A DNA stretch of 7,071 nucleotides, from positions 1-7,071 of the forward strand of contig JAQTPO010000101.1 in the NCBI GenBank assembly GCA_028712845.1. The letters run 5' to 3'. The first letter of the stretch is position 1; every line of letters begins with the position of its first letter. The notes below the pieces were generated by a model, which had not been told where the DNA came from, did not search any database, and saw nothing but the letters and a program-made list of their open reading frames with translations. This document shows, piece by piece, positions 1 through 6,207 of this stretch. The DNA is from Dehalococcoidales bacterium (lineage in GTDB: Bacteria; Chloroflexota; Dehalococcoidia; Dehalococcoidales; Fen-1064). Both the position numbers and the translations under genes were made by a program.

Positions 1-1
1 C

Positions 2-913
2 AAGAAAGTGGTAGAAGCTGATATCAAAGACCTGTACGAAAAGGGATGGGTCTTCCCGACCAAGAAGGGCCCTCTACCACCACGCAGTTACGCACAGTGG
101 ATTGACACGCAGAACCATCCTAAATTTGAGAAGAGTCTCGGCAGAGAATATTTCGACCTTCTGAGGATGATTGGCGAGAATGATGCCCAGACAGAGCGCG
201 AGGAAAAGGTGGCCAACGAGCCACTGGTTGGTTCGAGAATTATTCCGCGCTGGAAAGCAATCAAGGACATTCCTGGAGTTTTACCGGTTGAGGACGTTAG
301 AGAAATAATTAAGTCCAAGGAACTCTATGCGGTGGTGGAGTGTGCTTGCCGGAAACGCTATCCGGAGCGGGAGTGCAAGGTGCCTGAGGAGATATGTATC
401 GTTATGGATGCTACTGCAAAGTACAACATTGAGCGTGGGTCAGGGAGGCAACTCACCCGCCAGCAAGTGCTCGATATGATTGATGATACGGCTAAATACC
501 CTACATTTCACATTGGCACTCCGGCGGCAGACCCGCAATCATTTTTCGGGCTGATTTGCAATTGCCATTGGTGCTGTTGCGCGCCCCGCAGGCCCGGCTT
601 CCTGCCAAATGCTAAATATACCCCGCAAAAATACGACCGTAAGAGTCGCTTTGAAGCTGCTGTGGACTTGGAAAAGTGCACCGGGTGTAAAATCTGTGTG
701 GAGAAAAGATGCCAGTTTAACGCAGCCCAGATGAAATTCTATCCGGAATACGGCAAAGAAAAAGCTTATGTTGACGCTGAGTTATGTATGGGATGCGGCA
801 ACTGCGTAGAGACCTGCCCGACCGGCGCCAGGTTATTTAAGCTGGTCCGACCTGTCGAGTGGGTGACCGAAGGACCGCAGAAAAACCTATATGCGAAGAA
901 GTCACTGGGGTAG
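2..913 (+). CDS. Cys-rich 4Fe-4S ferredoxin-domain protein (5' end outside window)
   Basis: This is probably an electron-transfer or redox-complex iron-sulfur protein. The frame is open to the window edge, and no ribosome site is visible before the GTG at 8, so the true start is probably upstream; residues here count from that GTG. The C-terminal third has two ferredoxin-type cluster motifs: C224-x2-C227-x2-C230-x4-C235 and C260-x2-C263-x2-C266-x3-C270-P. The first has four residues, not three, before its last Cys and lacks the usual following Pro. Further upstream are C112-x-C114-x8-C123-x6-C130 and a dense C184-x-C186-x2-CCC(189-191) block, which could hold one more cluster or another metal. 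No signal peptide or membrane segment is seen in the part present. The gene ends ahead of an intrinsic terminator. The ferredoxin fold is secure from the motifs; the redox partner and the role of the N-terminal 200 residues are unknown. Confidence 0.85.
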   Translation, partial: KKVVEADIKDLYEKGWVFPTKKGPLPPRSYAQWIDTQNHPKFEKSLGREYFDLLRMIGENDAQTEREEKVANEPLVGSRIIPRWKAIKDIPGVLPVEDVREIIKSKELYAVVECACRKRYPERECKVPEEICIVMDATAKYNIERGSGRQLTRQQVLDMIDDTAKYPTFHIGTPAADPQSFFGLICNCHWCCCAPRRPGFLPNAKYTPQKYDRKSRFEAAVDLEKCTGCKICVEKRCQFNAAQMKFYPEYGKEKAYVDAELCMGCGNCVETCPTGARLFKLVRPVEWVTEGPQKNLYAKKSLG

Positions 914-958
914 AGCAGCTGTTTTCATCCGGGCTCACAAAGATATTGTATATACTAA

Positions 959-992
959 GGGACAGGAGAAGACGCCTGTCCCAATCTTTTTT
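959..992 (+). terminator. Rho-independent terminator after the ferredoxin-domain gene
   Basis: A perfect 8-base stem, GGGACAGG (959-966) with CCTGTCCC (975-982), encloses an 8-base loop. It is followed within four bases by six T residues (987-992). The T run lies only on the plus-strand 3' side, so it ends transcription of the gene stopping at 913. The hairpin also sits just past the 3' end of the convergent CoA-transferase gene, but without a U run in that direction. Confidence 0.88.
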
Positions 993-1013
993 AACAGTCT
1001 TCTTTTTACAATG

Positions 1014-2204
1014 CTACTTGAGGACTCCGTCGTTTCTGAAACGGTTGATTTCGTCCTTGCTATAACCTGCCTCTCGGAGGATTTCTTCCGTATGCTGTCC
1101 GCAATCAGGGGCAGGAGTTTTCAGGGAAGTCGGGTTCTGGCAGAATCTTACAGGCGTGTTCACAATCTTTATTAAGCCTGCCTGAGGATGTTTGACTTCG
1201 GGGAAAAAATCGTTCGCCAGTGCTTGGGGGTCGGCAACGACTTCTTCCGGTGTCTGAATACGGCCGTAAATAAGGTTATTTTCTCTAAAACGTTTCTCCC
1301 ATTCTGCTATATCTCTGGTGGCAAAAGCCCTGTCCAGTATCCGTACCATCTCCTCGCGGTTTAGTTCCTGTTGCTCTTTGGTGGTGAATCTGGGGTCATT
1401 CGCCAGTTCAGGCTTCTCAATAGCCTTACAGACATCGGGCCACATCTCATCAGGGATATGCAGTGTCAATTGAAACCATCTGCCATCTTTCGCCTGAAAA
1501 GAATTCCACAGTGGAGTTATCGCTTTAAGGCGTTCGAACTTGGTTACAGGTTGTCCCAGTAGCAGGTGCTCTATGTCCACAGCAATAGTCCACACACCCG
1601 AATGGTATAGGGAAAACTGTACCTCTTGCCCTTTACCGGTCTTTTGTTTGTGCAATAGTGCTGCCAGTAAGCCGGCAACGATTTGCGTCCCGGTCGCTAA
1701 ATCTATCATAGCGCCACGTTGGGGTGGTGGCGGGTCTCCTGGCTCGCCGAGCAAATATTGGATGCCGGACCGTGCCCACCCTGCCGAATAATCGAATCCG
1801 CGAAGGCTTTTATCAGGTCCTTGTGTACCGTAAGCTGTAAGCACACCGTACACGATGCCGGGATTAATACGACTGATGGTGGCATAGTCCATTTTTAGCG
1901 ATTTGAGCGCACTCAGTTCATAATTGGACATGAAAATATCAGCCTTCTTTATGAGTCTATAAAGGATGTCTTTACCAGCGTCTTTCTTCAAGTCTAAAGC
2001 CAGCCCTTTCTTATTTCTGTTTAATAGCTGGATTCCCCAATCGAAACCGTCTTGGTTAACTCTTGTCCCGCGTGACCTTTCCCCGGTCAGCGGCTCCACT
2101 TTAATCACTTCGGCGCCCCAGTCAGCCATCATTGCGCCTGCTGCAGGGACAGCTGCCACATGTCCCATATCGATTATCTTTATCCCTTCGAGTATGCCTG
2201 ACAT
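1014..2204 (-). CDS. CaiB/BaiF family (class III) CoA-transferase
   Basis: Class III CoA-transferases move CoA between carboxylic acids through an aspartyl-CoA mixed anhydride, in the cytoplasm, usually as interlocked dimers. The 396-residue product matches the usual family length of about 400. The N-terminus carries the family hallmark GAEVIKVEPLTGERSR, then NRNKKGLALDL. The GAMIDLATG segment places Asp168 where the catalytic Asp of formyl-CoA transferase (Asp169) lies, followed by the typical GLLAALLHKQKTGKGQ stretch. The frame is open to an ATG at 2246, but I chose the ATG at 2204: AAGGAG sits five bases before it, and the protein then starts MSGILEGIKIIDMGHV, as family members do. It diverges from the acyl-CoA synthetase gene, suggesting related substrates. 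Substrate cannot be read from sequence; carnitine, bile acid, oxalate, benzylsuccinate and racemase-type members share these motifs. Confidence 0.92.
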   Translation of the reverse strand: MSGILEGIKIIDMGHVAAVPAAGAMMADWGAEVIKVEPLTGERSRGTRVNQDGFDWGIQLLNRNKKGLALDLKKDAGKDILYRLIKKADIFMSNYELSALKSLKMDYATISRINPGIVYGVLTAYGTQGPDKSLRGFDYSAGWARSGIQYLLGEPGDPPPPQRGAMIDLATGTQIVAGLLAALLHKQKTGKGQEVQFSLYHSGVWTIAVDIEHLLLGQPVTKFERLKAITPLWNSFQAKDGRWFQLTLHIPDEMWPDVCKAIEKPELANDPRFTTKEQQELNREEMVRILDRAFATRDIAEWEKRFRENNLIYGRIQTPEEVVADPQALANDFFPEVKHPQAGLIKIVNTPVRFCQNPTSLKTPAPDCGQHTEEILREAGYSKDEINRFRNDGVLK

Positions 2205-2234
2205 AAGTCTCCTTGTTTTATGTGTTCTTCTATT

Positions 2235-2240
2235 AGTATA
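2235..2240 (-). promoter_or_regulatory. Possible -10 box for the CoA-transferase gene
   Basis: Read on the minus strand this is TATACT, five of six matches to TATAAT. It would place a transcript start near 2228, about 24 bases before the ATG at 2204. No recognisable -35 hexamer lies at the right distance, so the call is weak. A plus-strand promoter candidate for the divergent gene lies next to it. Confidence 0.3.
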
Positions 2241-2253
2241 GCGCATTCCGATT

Positions 2254-2283
2254 TTGTCTTGTGATTCTGTGACGTGCTATGAT
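2254..2283 (+). promoter_or_regulatory. Possible sigma70-type promoter for the acyl-CoA synthetase gene
   Basis: TTGTCT (2254-2259) and TATGAT (2278-2283) are separated by 18 bases. These are four-of-six and five-of-six matches to the -35 and -10 consensus. A transcript would start near 2290, leaving a leader of about 70 bases before the ATG at 2363. This is the best plus-strand candidate in the divergent intergenic region, judged by eye only. Confidence 0.35.
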
Positions 2284-2362
2284 TAACAGAAATCGCAAGA
2301 AATGAGCGTTGGCTACAACAAAAGACACCATGCAGTGTTCGTAGTTTTGCGGAGGTCACATA

Positions 2363-3811
2363 ATGCCGGAGCATTCTTTAGACGAAATTCTACACCCCGA
2401 ATCAATTGCAGTGGTGGGCGCTTCTACCAATCCTGAAGCGCGGGGTTATAGTTTTATACATCATTCAATGGAGTATGGTTTCAAAGGCAAGATTTATCCC
2501 GTCAATCCCGGCTACACTGATGTCCTGGGGTTAAAGGTTTACCCCGGAATCAAAGATATCCCCGGCACTATCGATTACGTGATTTCCTGCGTGCAGGCAT
2601 CCAGAGTCCCGGAAATGTTGAAAGAATGTGGGCAGAAAGGTGTTAAGGTAGTGCATCTCTTCACGGCGCGCTTCAGTGAAACTGGACGTCGGGATGCCAT
2701 TGAACTGGAACAGGAAGTTCTCAGACTGGCAAAGAGTAACAACATCCGGTTAATCGGCCCGAACTGTATGGGAGTTTATTACCCTGAAGTCGGACTCTCC
2801 TTCGGAAGTGCGCTGCCGAAAGAATCCGGGTCAGTAGGGATGGCATCGCAGACGGGTGGCGGCGCATCGGCTTGTGTGCGCCTGGGGGCAAACCGCGGTT
2901 TGCGTTACAGCAAGGTCATCAGCTACGGGAATGCCCTCGATTTGAATGAGAGTGATTATCTGTATTATCTGGCGAATGACCCGAAGACGAAAGTCATCAC
3001 GATGTACATCGAAGGGCTAAAAGACGCCAGGAGGTTCTTTGAGTCCCTGAGAAAAGCGACAGCGGTCAAGCCGGTCATAATTGTAAAGGGAGGCAGGGGG
3101 AAATCCGGCGCCAGAGCTATTTCCTCGCACACGGCTTCTCTGGCTGGTTCCTTGGAAATTTTTGAGACAGCGGTAAAGCAGGCAGGCGCAGTTATGGCGC
3201 GTGATTTCGATGAGATGACAGACCTGGCTGTTTCCTTCAATTTTCTGCCGTCTTTTATGGGTAACAGAGTGGGTATCATCGGCGGTGGCGGCGGACCTAG
3301 CGTGATTGCGGCGGAAGCCTGTGAAGAAGCCGGGTTTGATGTCATTCCTCTGCCTGATGAAATGAGGGCAGAAATGAAAGCAAAGGGAGCGACTATCTGG
3401 GATTGGATTAGCAACCCGGTGGATGTTTCCATCATCGGTGACTCCGGTATCACCGATATGGACATACTGCACATGATGGGGAAACACCCGAATTTCGATT
3501 TACTGGTGGCGAATTTGAATGAGGAAACACTGGTGACTCTGGCGACGACGGAAAGGTTGACAAGGACGCTGGCTAATCTAGCAAAGAATTATATTGAAGT
3601 GACGAAAAGCTATGGCAAACCATTTCTGGCAGTAATTGGCGAAAAAGGGCTCGGTAACGAAAATTATAACGACCTGGTGTACAGGCTGACGCGTGATGTG
3701 ATAAGTCGATTGCTTGCCGCAGGAGTTCCTTTTTATCCCAGCGTGGAAAGAGCCGCAAGAGCTACAGTGAAGGTAACGAATTATTATCGCCGCAGAAATT
3801 TACAAAAATAG
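2363..3811 (+). CDS. NDP-forming acyl-CoA synthetase, alpha-type subunit
   Basis: Enzymes of this family interconvert acyl-CoA, ADP and phosphate with the free acid, CoA and ATP through a phosphohistidine, in the cytoplasm. The 482-residue protein has a CoA-binding Rossmann domain (about 5-140, with ESIAVVGAST and RLIGPNCMG). Next is a succinyl-CoA-ligase-like flavodoxin domain (about 150-290, with SQTGGGAS and YIEGLKD), then a third domain (about 300-460, with GGGGGPSV and NPVDV). His256 in SHTASLAG fits the phosphorylated active-site His. The ATP-grasp beta part that completes fused versions of about 700 residues is absent, and no beta gene is in the window, so a partner encoded elsewhere is likely. 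GGAGGT at 2351-2356, six bases before the ATG, fixes the start. The divergent CoA-transferase suggests a shared acid-activation role. Substrate is unknown; a non-catalytic CoA-binding role is possible. Confidence 0.9.
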   Translation: MPEHSLDEILHPESIAVVGASTNPEARGYSFIHHSMEYGFKGKIYPVNPGYTDVLGLKVYPGIKDIPGTIDYVISCVQASRVPEMLKECGQKGVKVVHLFTARFSETGRRDAIELEQEVLRLAKSNNIRLIGPNCMGVYYPEVGLSFGSALPKESGSVGMASQTGGGASACVRLGANRGLRYSKVISYGNALDLNESDYLYYLANDPKTKVITMYIEGLKDARRFFESLRKATAVKPVIIVKGGRGKSGARAISSHTASLAGSLEIFETAVKQAGAVMARDFDEMTDLAVSFNFLPSFMGNRVGIIGGGGGPSVIAAEACEEAGFDVIPLPDEMRAEMKAKGATIWDWISNPVDVSIIGDSGITDMDILHMMGKHPNFDLLVANLNEETLVTLATTERLTRTLANLAKNYIEVTKSYGKPFLAVIGEKGLGNENYNDLVYRLTRDVISRLLAAGVPFYPSVERAARATVKVTNYYRRRNLQK

Positions 3812-3844
3812 CGGTTTTACCCTGCAAGGTTAGTGCCGTACTGG

Positions 3845-4063
3845 CTATATCTTTTCGATAGTTATTCTTATGGAATCACCATTCTTTATGTCTATAGAAG
3901 GCTTGAACCGCAGCGTCTCGACATTATCAACCCTAACCTTCACGTCATCGGTTATTTTGATGTGTCCAGTCGCCCTGCCACTGACTTCTCCTACCTTGAC
4001 CGTCCTTCCATCCTCTCGTGTTTTCCAGTCCGCTTGCCTTTTATCGTACTCTGACATGCTCAT
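3845..4063 (-). CDS. Small hypothetical protein, 72 residues, predicted beta-rich
   Basis: I do not recognise the family. The product is hydrophilic and highly charged, with no Cys, no signal peptide and no membrane segment. After a polar N-terminus (MSMSEYDKRQADWKTRED), the rest alternates hydrophobic and charged residues, as in TVKVGEV, HIKITDDVKVRV and SIRITIEK. That fits a small beta barrel or sandwich; this is inference. It is chosen over overlapping plus-strand frames because AGGAG lies six bases before the ATG at 4063 and a full-consensus promoter lies upstream at 4116-4144. A second ATG two codons in is less well spaced from the ribosome site. It converges with the acyl-CoA synthetase gene, 33 bases away, with no clear terminator between them. 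Confidence 0.72.
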   Translation of the reverse strand: MSMSEYDKRQADWKTREDGRTVKVGEVSGRATGHIKITDDVKVRVDNVETLRFKPSIDIKNGDSIRITIEKI

Positions 4064-4104
4064 GTTATTCTCCTATTTGTTATTATTAAAATTGGCTCTT
4101 TCCC

Positions 4105-4131
4105 TTGATGGACGTATTATATGCTCATCAA
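4105..4131. promoter_or_regulatory. Operator-like inverted repeat over the -10 box
   Basis: TTGATG (4105-4110) and CATCAA (4126-4131) form a perfect 6-base dyad with a 15-base spacer, extended by CC and GG on the outer sides if one base is skipped. It covers the -10 box and the predicted transcript start of the 72-residue gene, where a repressor would block RNA polymerase. No regulator gene is adjacent. A 6-base dyad can occur by chance in AT-rich DNA. Confidence 0.35.
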
Positions 4132-4144
4132 AGGACAGTGTCAA
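4116..4144 (-). promoter_or_regulatory. Perfect-consensus sigma70-type promoter for the 72-residue gene
   Basis: On the minus strand TTGACA (4144-4139) and TATAAT (4121-4116) are separated by exactly 17 bases, matching the housekeeping sigma consensus at all twelve positions. Transcription should start near 4109, giving a leader of about 45 bases that contains the AGGAG ribosome site. Such a strong match suggests high basal transcription, or a promoter held down by a repressor; see the dyad at 4105-4131. Confidence 0.82.
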
Positions 4145-4163
4145 TCAAAGTAATAAGCGTCGG

Positions 4164-4227
4164 TTAGGTTCTGATTTGGTTGAAATTGGATTAAATACCA
4201 GATTAAATAAACTTAATATCAACCAAA
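4164..4227 (+). repeat. Left copy of 64-base imperfect inverted repeat
   Basis: The reverse complement of this stretch aligns without gaps to 7008-7071, with about 49 of 64 positions identical. The core (4172-4195 against 7040-7063) matches at 23 of 24. Similarity stops at the inner end (4227/7008); the outer limit is unknown because the right copy reaches the window edge. The copy lies upstream of the promoter of the 72-residue gene. Within it, TTTGGTTGAAATT (4175-4187) pairs with AATATCAACCAAA (4215-4227) at 12 of 13 positions, and GATTAAATA occurs twice, at 4189 and 4201. It bounds the left side of the parA operon region. Function unknown. Confidence 0.75.
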
Positions 4228-4354
4228 AGAGAATTTAACCCTTCATTGTTACCTTCCTAATTATGTTCTGTTGAGCTGTTTTCGGATTATGAAATTCAGC
4301 CTGATTCGCTGACATGACAATGATTTTTGTTAGGGTTGATAATGAAATACTCTA

Positions 4355-5665
4355 TCATTTTACTACTTCTCCCCCTGCTACCCATCCGGTAGAAAATGCC
4401 GCCTGTAAATTATAGCCGCCGGTGAGAGCATCGATATCCATCACTTCACCACAGAAGTACAACCCACTCACTATTTTAGAAGCCATCGTTTTGGGATCAA
4501 TTTCATCCAGCGAGAGCCCCCCGGCAGTCACCATTGCCGTTGACATAGAGTGCGACCCTTTAATATTAAACCGCAGAGACTTTAACAATCCCGCAATCCG
4601 GTCCCGTTCTTCCGATTTGATTTGATTCCCCTGTTTGTCACCCGGTATGCCTGATAGAGTAATAAATGGCTCTATCATTTTATGTGACAGGAAAGATTTC
4701 ATGATTGTTTGATAGGTTCGTTTGCTATGATGCTTGAACTCCTGCTGTAACCGGGATATTAACTCGGTTTTACTTATTTCCGGTTTCAGGTCAATACTGA
4801 CGCTTACCGGACTGTTTTCTTGCGCATCGGTTATTGCCAGACTCATTTCCAGAATAACTGGACCGCTCAAGCCAAAATGGGTGATAATTGCGTTTCCAAA
4901 GCGGCTTTCTATTACCGGTGATTTCGGTTTTTTACCCATTATCCCTCTACCTGTATCTTGTGCGGGGACTAGCCTCGGCTCAATTTCATCAGCCCGGCAT
5001 TGAAATGCAGTCAAACGCGCATTATGCAAACTGGAGCCCATCATACTTTTTGCCAGTTCGGATTCTGCAACCACCAGCGGTGCTAAACTGGGACGCAATT
5101 TAGTAATTGTATGCCCCAGTTCTTTCGCTATCCGGTAACCGTCGCCGGTGGAACCGGTCTGCGGATGTGAAGTTCCACCGGTGGCAAGAATCACCGCAGA
5201 GCAAGGATAAACATTAGTGATTGTTTGTACCCCCACAACCTTTTTATCCTCGACTAAAATATGATTCACCCTGGTATTTAATTGCAATGTGACATTATTA
5301 TCTACCAAATAACTCTCGAATACTCTAACGATTTCGCGGGCATTTTGCGAAACGGGATAAATTTTGCCTTCCGGTTCGGTCATTGTTTCTACTCCATACC
5401 GGTGTAAGAATGCCAGCAATTCATCCCTGAAAAACCGGCTGAAAACATTTGTCAGAAAACGTCCGTTAGCCCCATATTGTGCGATGAAACTTTCGAGGTC
5501 GCGAGAATTGGTCAGATTACATCGTCCATTGCCGCTAATGAGGATTTTCTTACCGGGACGCTCGGTCTTTTCCAATAGAAGCACATTGGCGCCTAATTCA
5601 GCGGCGTGTCCAGCTGCCATCATACCGCCTGCTCCCGCCCCAATAACAATAACCTGTTTTTTCAT
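4355..5665 (-). CDS. HI0933/YhiN family FAD-dependent oxidoreductase
   Basis: This is a cytoplasmic flavoprotein of the BaiN/RdsA (HI0933-like) family, 436 residues, of usual length for full members. The N-terminus has the FAD-binding GAGAGG (9-14) and the ribose-binding Glu32 at the end of the second beta strand. The family signature GKKILISGNGRCNLTN (38-53) follows. The C-terminus has FCGEVMDIDALTGGYNLQ (404-421), which closes the FAD site. Physiological substrates are poorly known for most members; BaiN was linked to bile-acid dehydrogenation chemistry, which should not be transferred to this protein. The ATG at 5665 follows the coiled-coil gene by 11 bases and has only a weak GGAAA ribosome site, so coupling to upstream translation is likely. 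It is the last gene of the parA operon. No convincing terminator follows. Confidence 0.9.
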   Translation of the reverse strand: MKKQVIVIGAGAGGMMAAGHAAELGANVLLLEKTERPGKKILISGNGRCNLTNSRDLESFIAQYGANGRFLTNVFSRFFRDELLAFLHRYGVETMTEPEGKIYPVSQNAREIVRVFESYLVDNNVTLQLNTRVNHILVEDKKVVGVQTITNVYPCSAVILATGGTSHPQTGSTGDGYRIAKELGHTITKLRPSLAPLVVAESELAKSMMGSSLHNARLTAFQCRADEIEPRLVPAQDTGRGIMGKKPKSPVIESRFGNAIITHFGLSGPVILEMSLAITDAQENSPVSVSIDLKPEISKTELISRLQQEFKHHSKRTYQTIMKSFLSHKMIEPFITLSGIPGDKQGNQIKSEERDRIAGLLKSLRFNIKGSHSMSTAMVTAGGLSLDEIDPKTMASKIVSGLYFCGEVMDIDALTGGYNLQAAFSTGWVAGGEVVK

Positions 5666-5676
5666 AGTTTCCGTTA

Positions 5677-6207
5677 TTAATCAAGGAGCGCTCGCAGGAA
5701 GTGTGCGAAATTCTCAGCGACTTCCAACCCACTGGCCCCCTTTCTAAATTCTATAGCTACTTCACCCTGTGCGGATTCCTGGAAAAGTCTGCCAATTTTC
5801 CTAAGTAAATCTTGAGATTTGAGCCTGGTTAATTCATCTATTTTAACTAATGCTGAAGAGAGTTCCTCTATCCTGGCTTCGATTTGAGCAGCATCCTCCC
5901 CAAGCTTCATAGATGTCGAGGAGGAAGGCGTAATTTTAGCCTTACCGCATTCCAAAGCTGTTAATTTTGCAATAAGTGCTTCTTTTTCATTTGCTACCCT
6001 GTGTAGTTCTTCCTTCTGCTTTTGAACCAGTTCTTCGTAGCTTCTAATCTGTGCCTTGAGTCCGGTTATCTCAGTTTCCATGCTGTTTTCGCTGCTTACT
6101 CCAACTGCTTTTACATTCTCTTGCTCTTGAGTTACAGACAACAGTCCTCTGATATCTTTGAGCACATCCATATTGGATACACTTTTATCAGGTTTATTAA
6201 CTTTCAT
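5677..6207 (-). CDS. Coiled-coil protein encoded directly after parA
   Basis: I do not recognise the family. The 176-residue protein has a polar, probably flexible N-terminus (1-42) and a heptad-like helix rich in E, K and L (about 43-88). A Ser-rich break (PSSSTS, 94-99) is followed by a second helical stretch (about 104-136) and a compact C-terminal segment (137-176, ending FAHFLRALLD). There is no ParB nuclease-like domain, helix-turn-helix or membrane segment. The frame is open to 6267, but I chose the ATG at 6207: AAAGGAG lies ten bases upstream, and the longer form would run far into parA. The chosen start overlaps the parA end by 11 bases, so the two proteins are probably made in a fixed ratio. 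By position it may be a ParA partner or cargo adaptor; this is inference. Confidence 0.78.
   Translation of the reverse strand: MKVNKPDKSVSNMDVLKDIRGLLSVTQEQENVKAVGVSSENSMETEITGLKAQIRSYEELVQKQKEELHRVANEKEALIAKLTALECGKAKITPSSSTSMKLGEDAAQIEARIEELSSALVKIDELTRLKSQDLLRKIGRLFQESAQGEVAIEFRKGASGLEVAENFAHFLRALLD

Noticed and set aside
2965..3487. Long minus-strand open frames inside the acyl-CoA synthetase gene
   Set aside because: They lie wholly within a clearly recognised gene with conserved motifs throughout. Their own translations show no recognisable motifs.
3812..3844. Possible bidirectional terminator between the convergent synthetase and 72-residue genes
   Set aside because: Only three-base stems can be drawn and there is no T run in a suitable place.
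3870..4238. Plus-strand open frame of 122 residues across the small minus-strand gene
   Set aside because: It has no ribosome site. The overlapping minus-strand frame has AGGAG at good spacing, a full-consensus promoter and a more protein-like composition.
4296..4312. Hairpin TCAGC/GCTGA downstream of the flavoprotein gene as a terminator
   Set aside because: The stem is only 5 bases and no T run follows on either strand.
4350..4682. Repeated 13-mer CTCTATCATTTTA at 4350 and 4670
   Set aside because: It is short and AT-rich, one copy is inside coding sequence, and the flanks do not match, so chance is enough.
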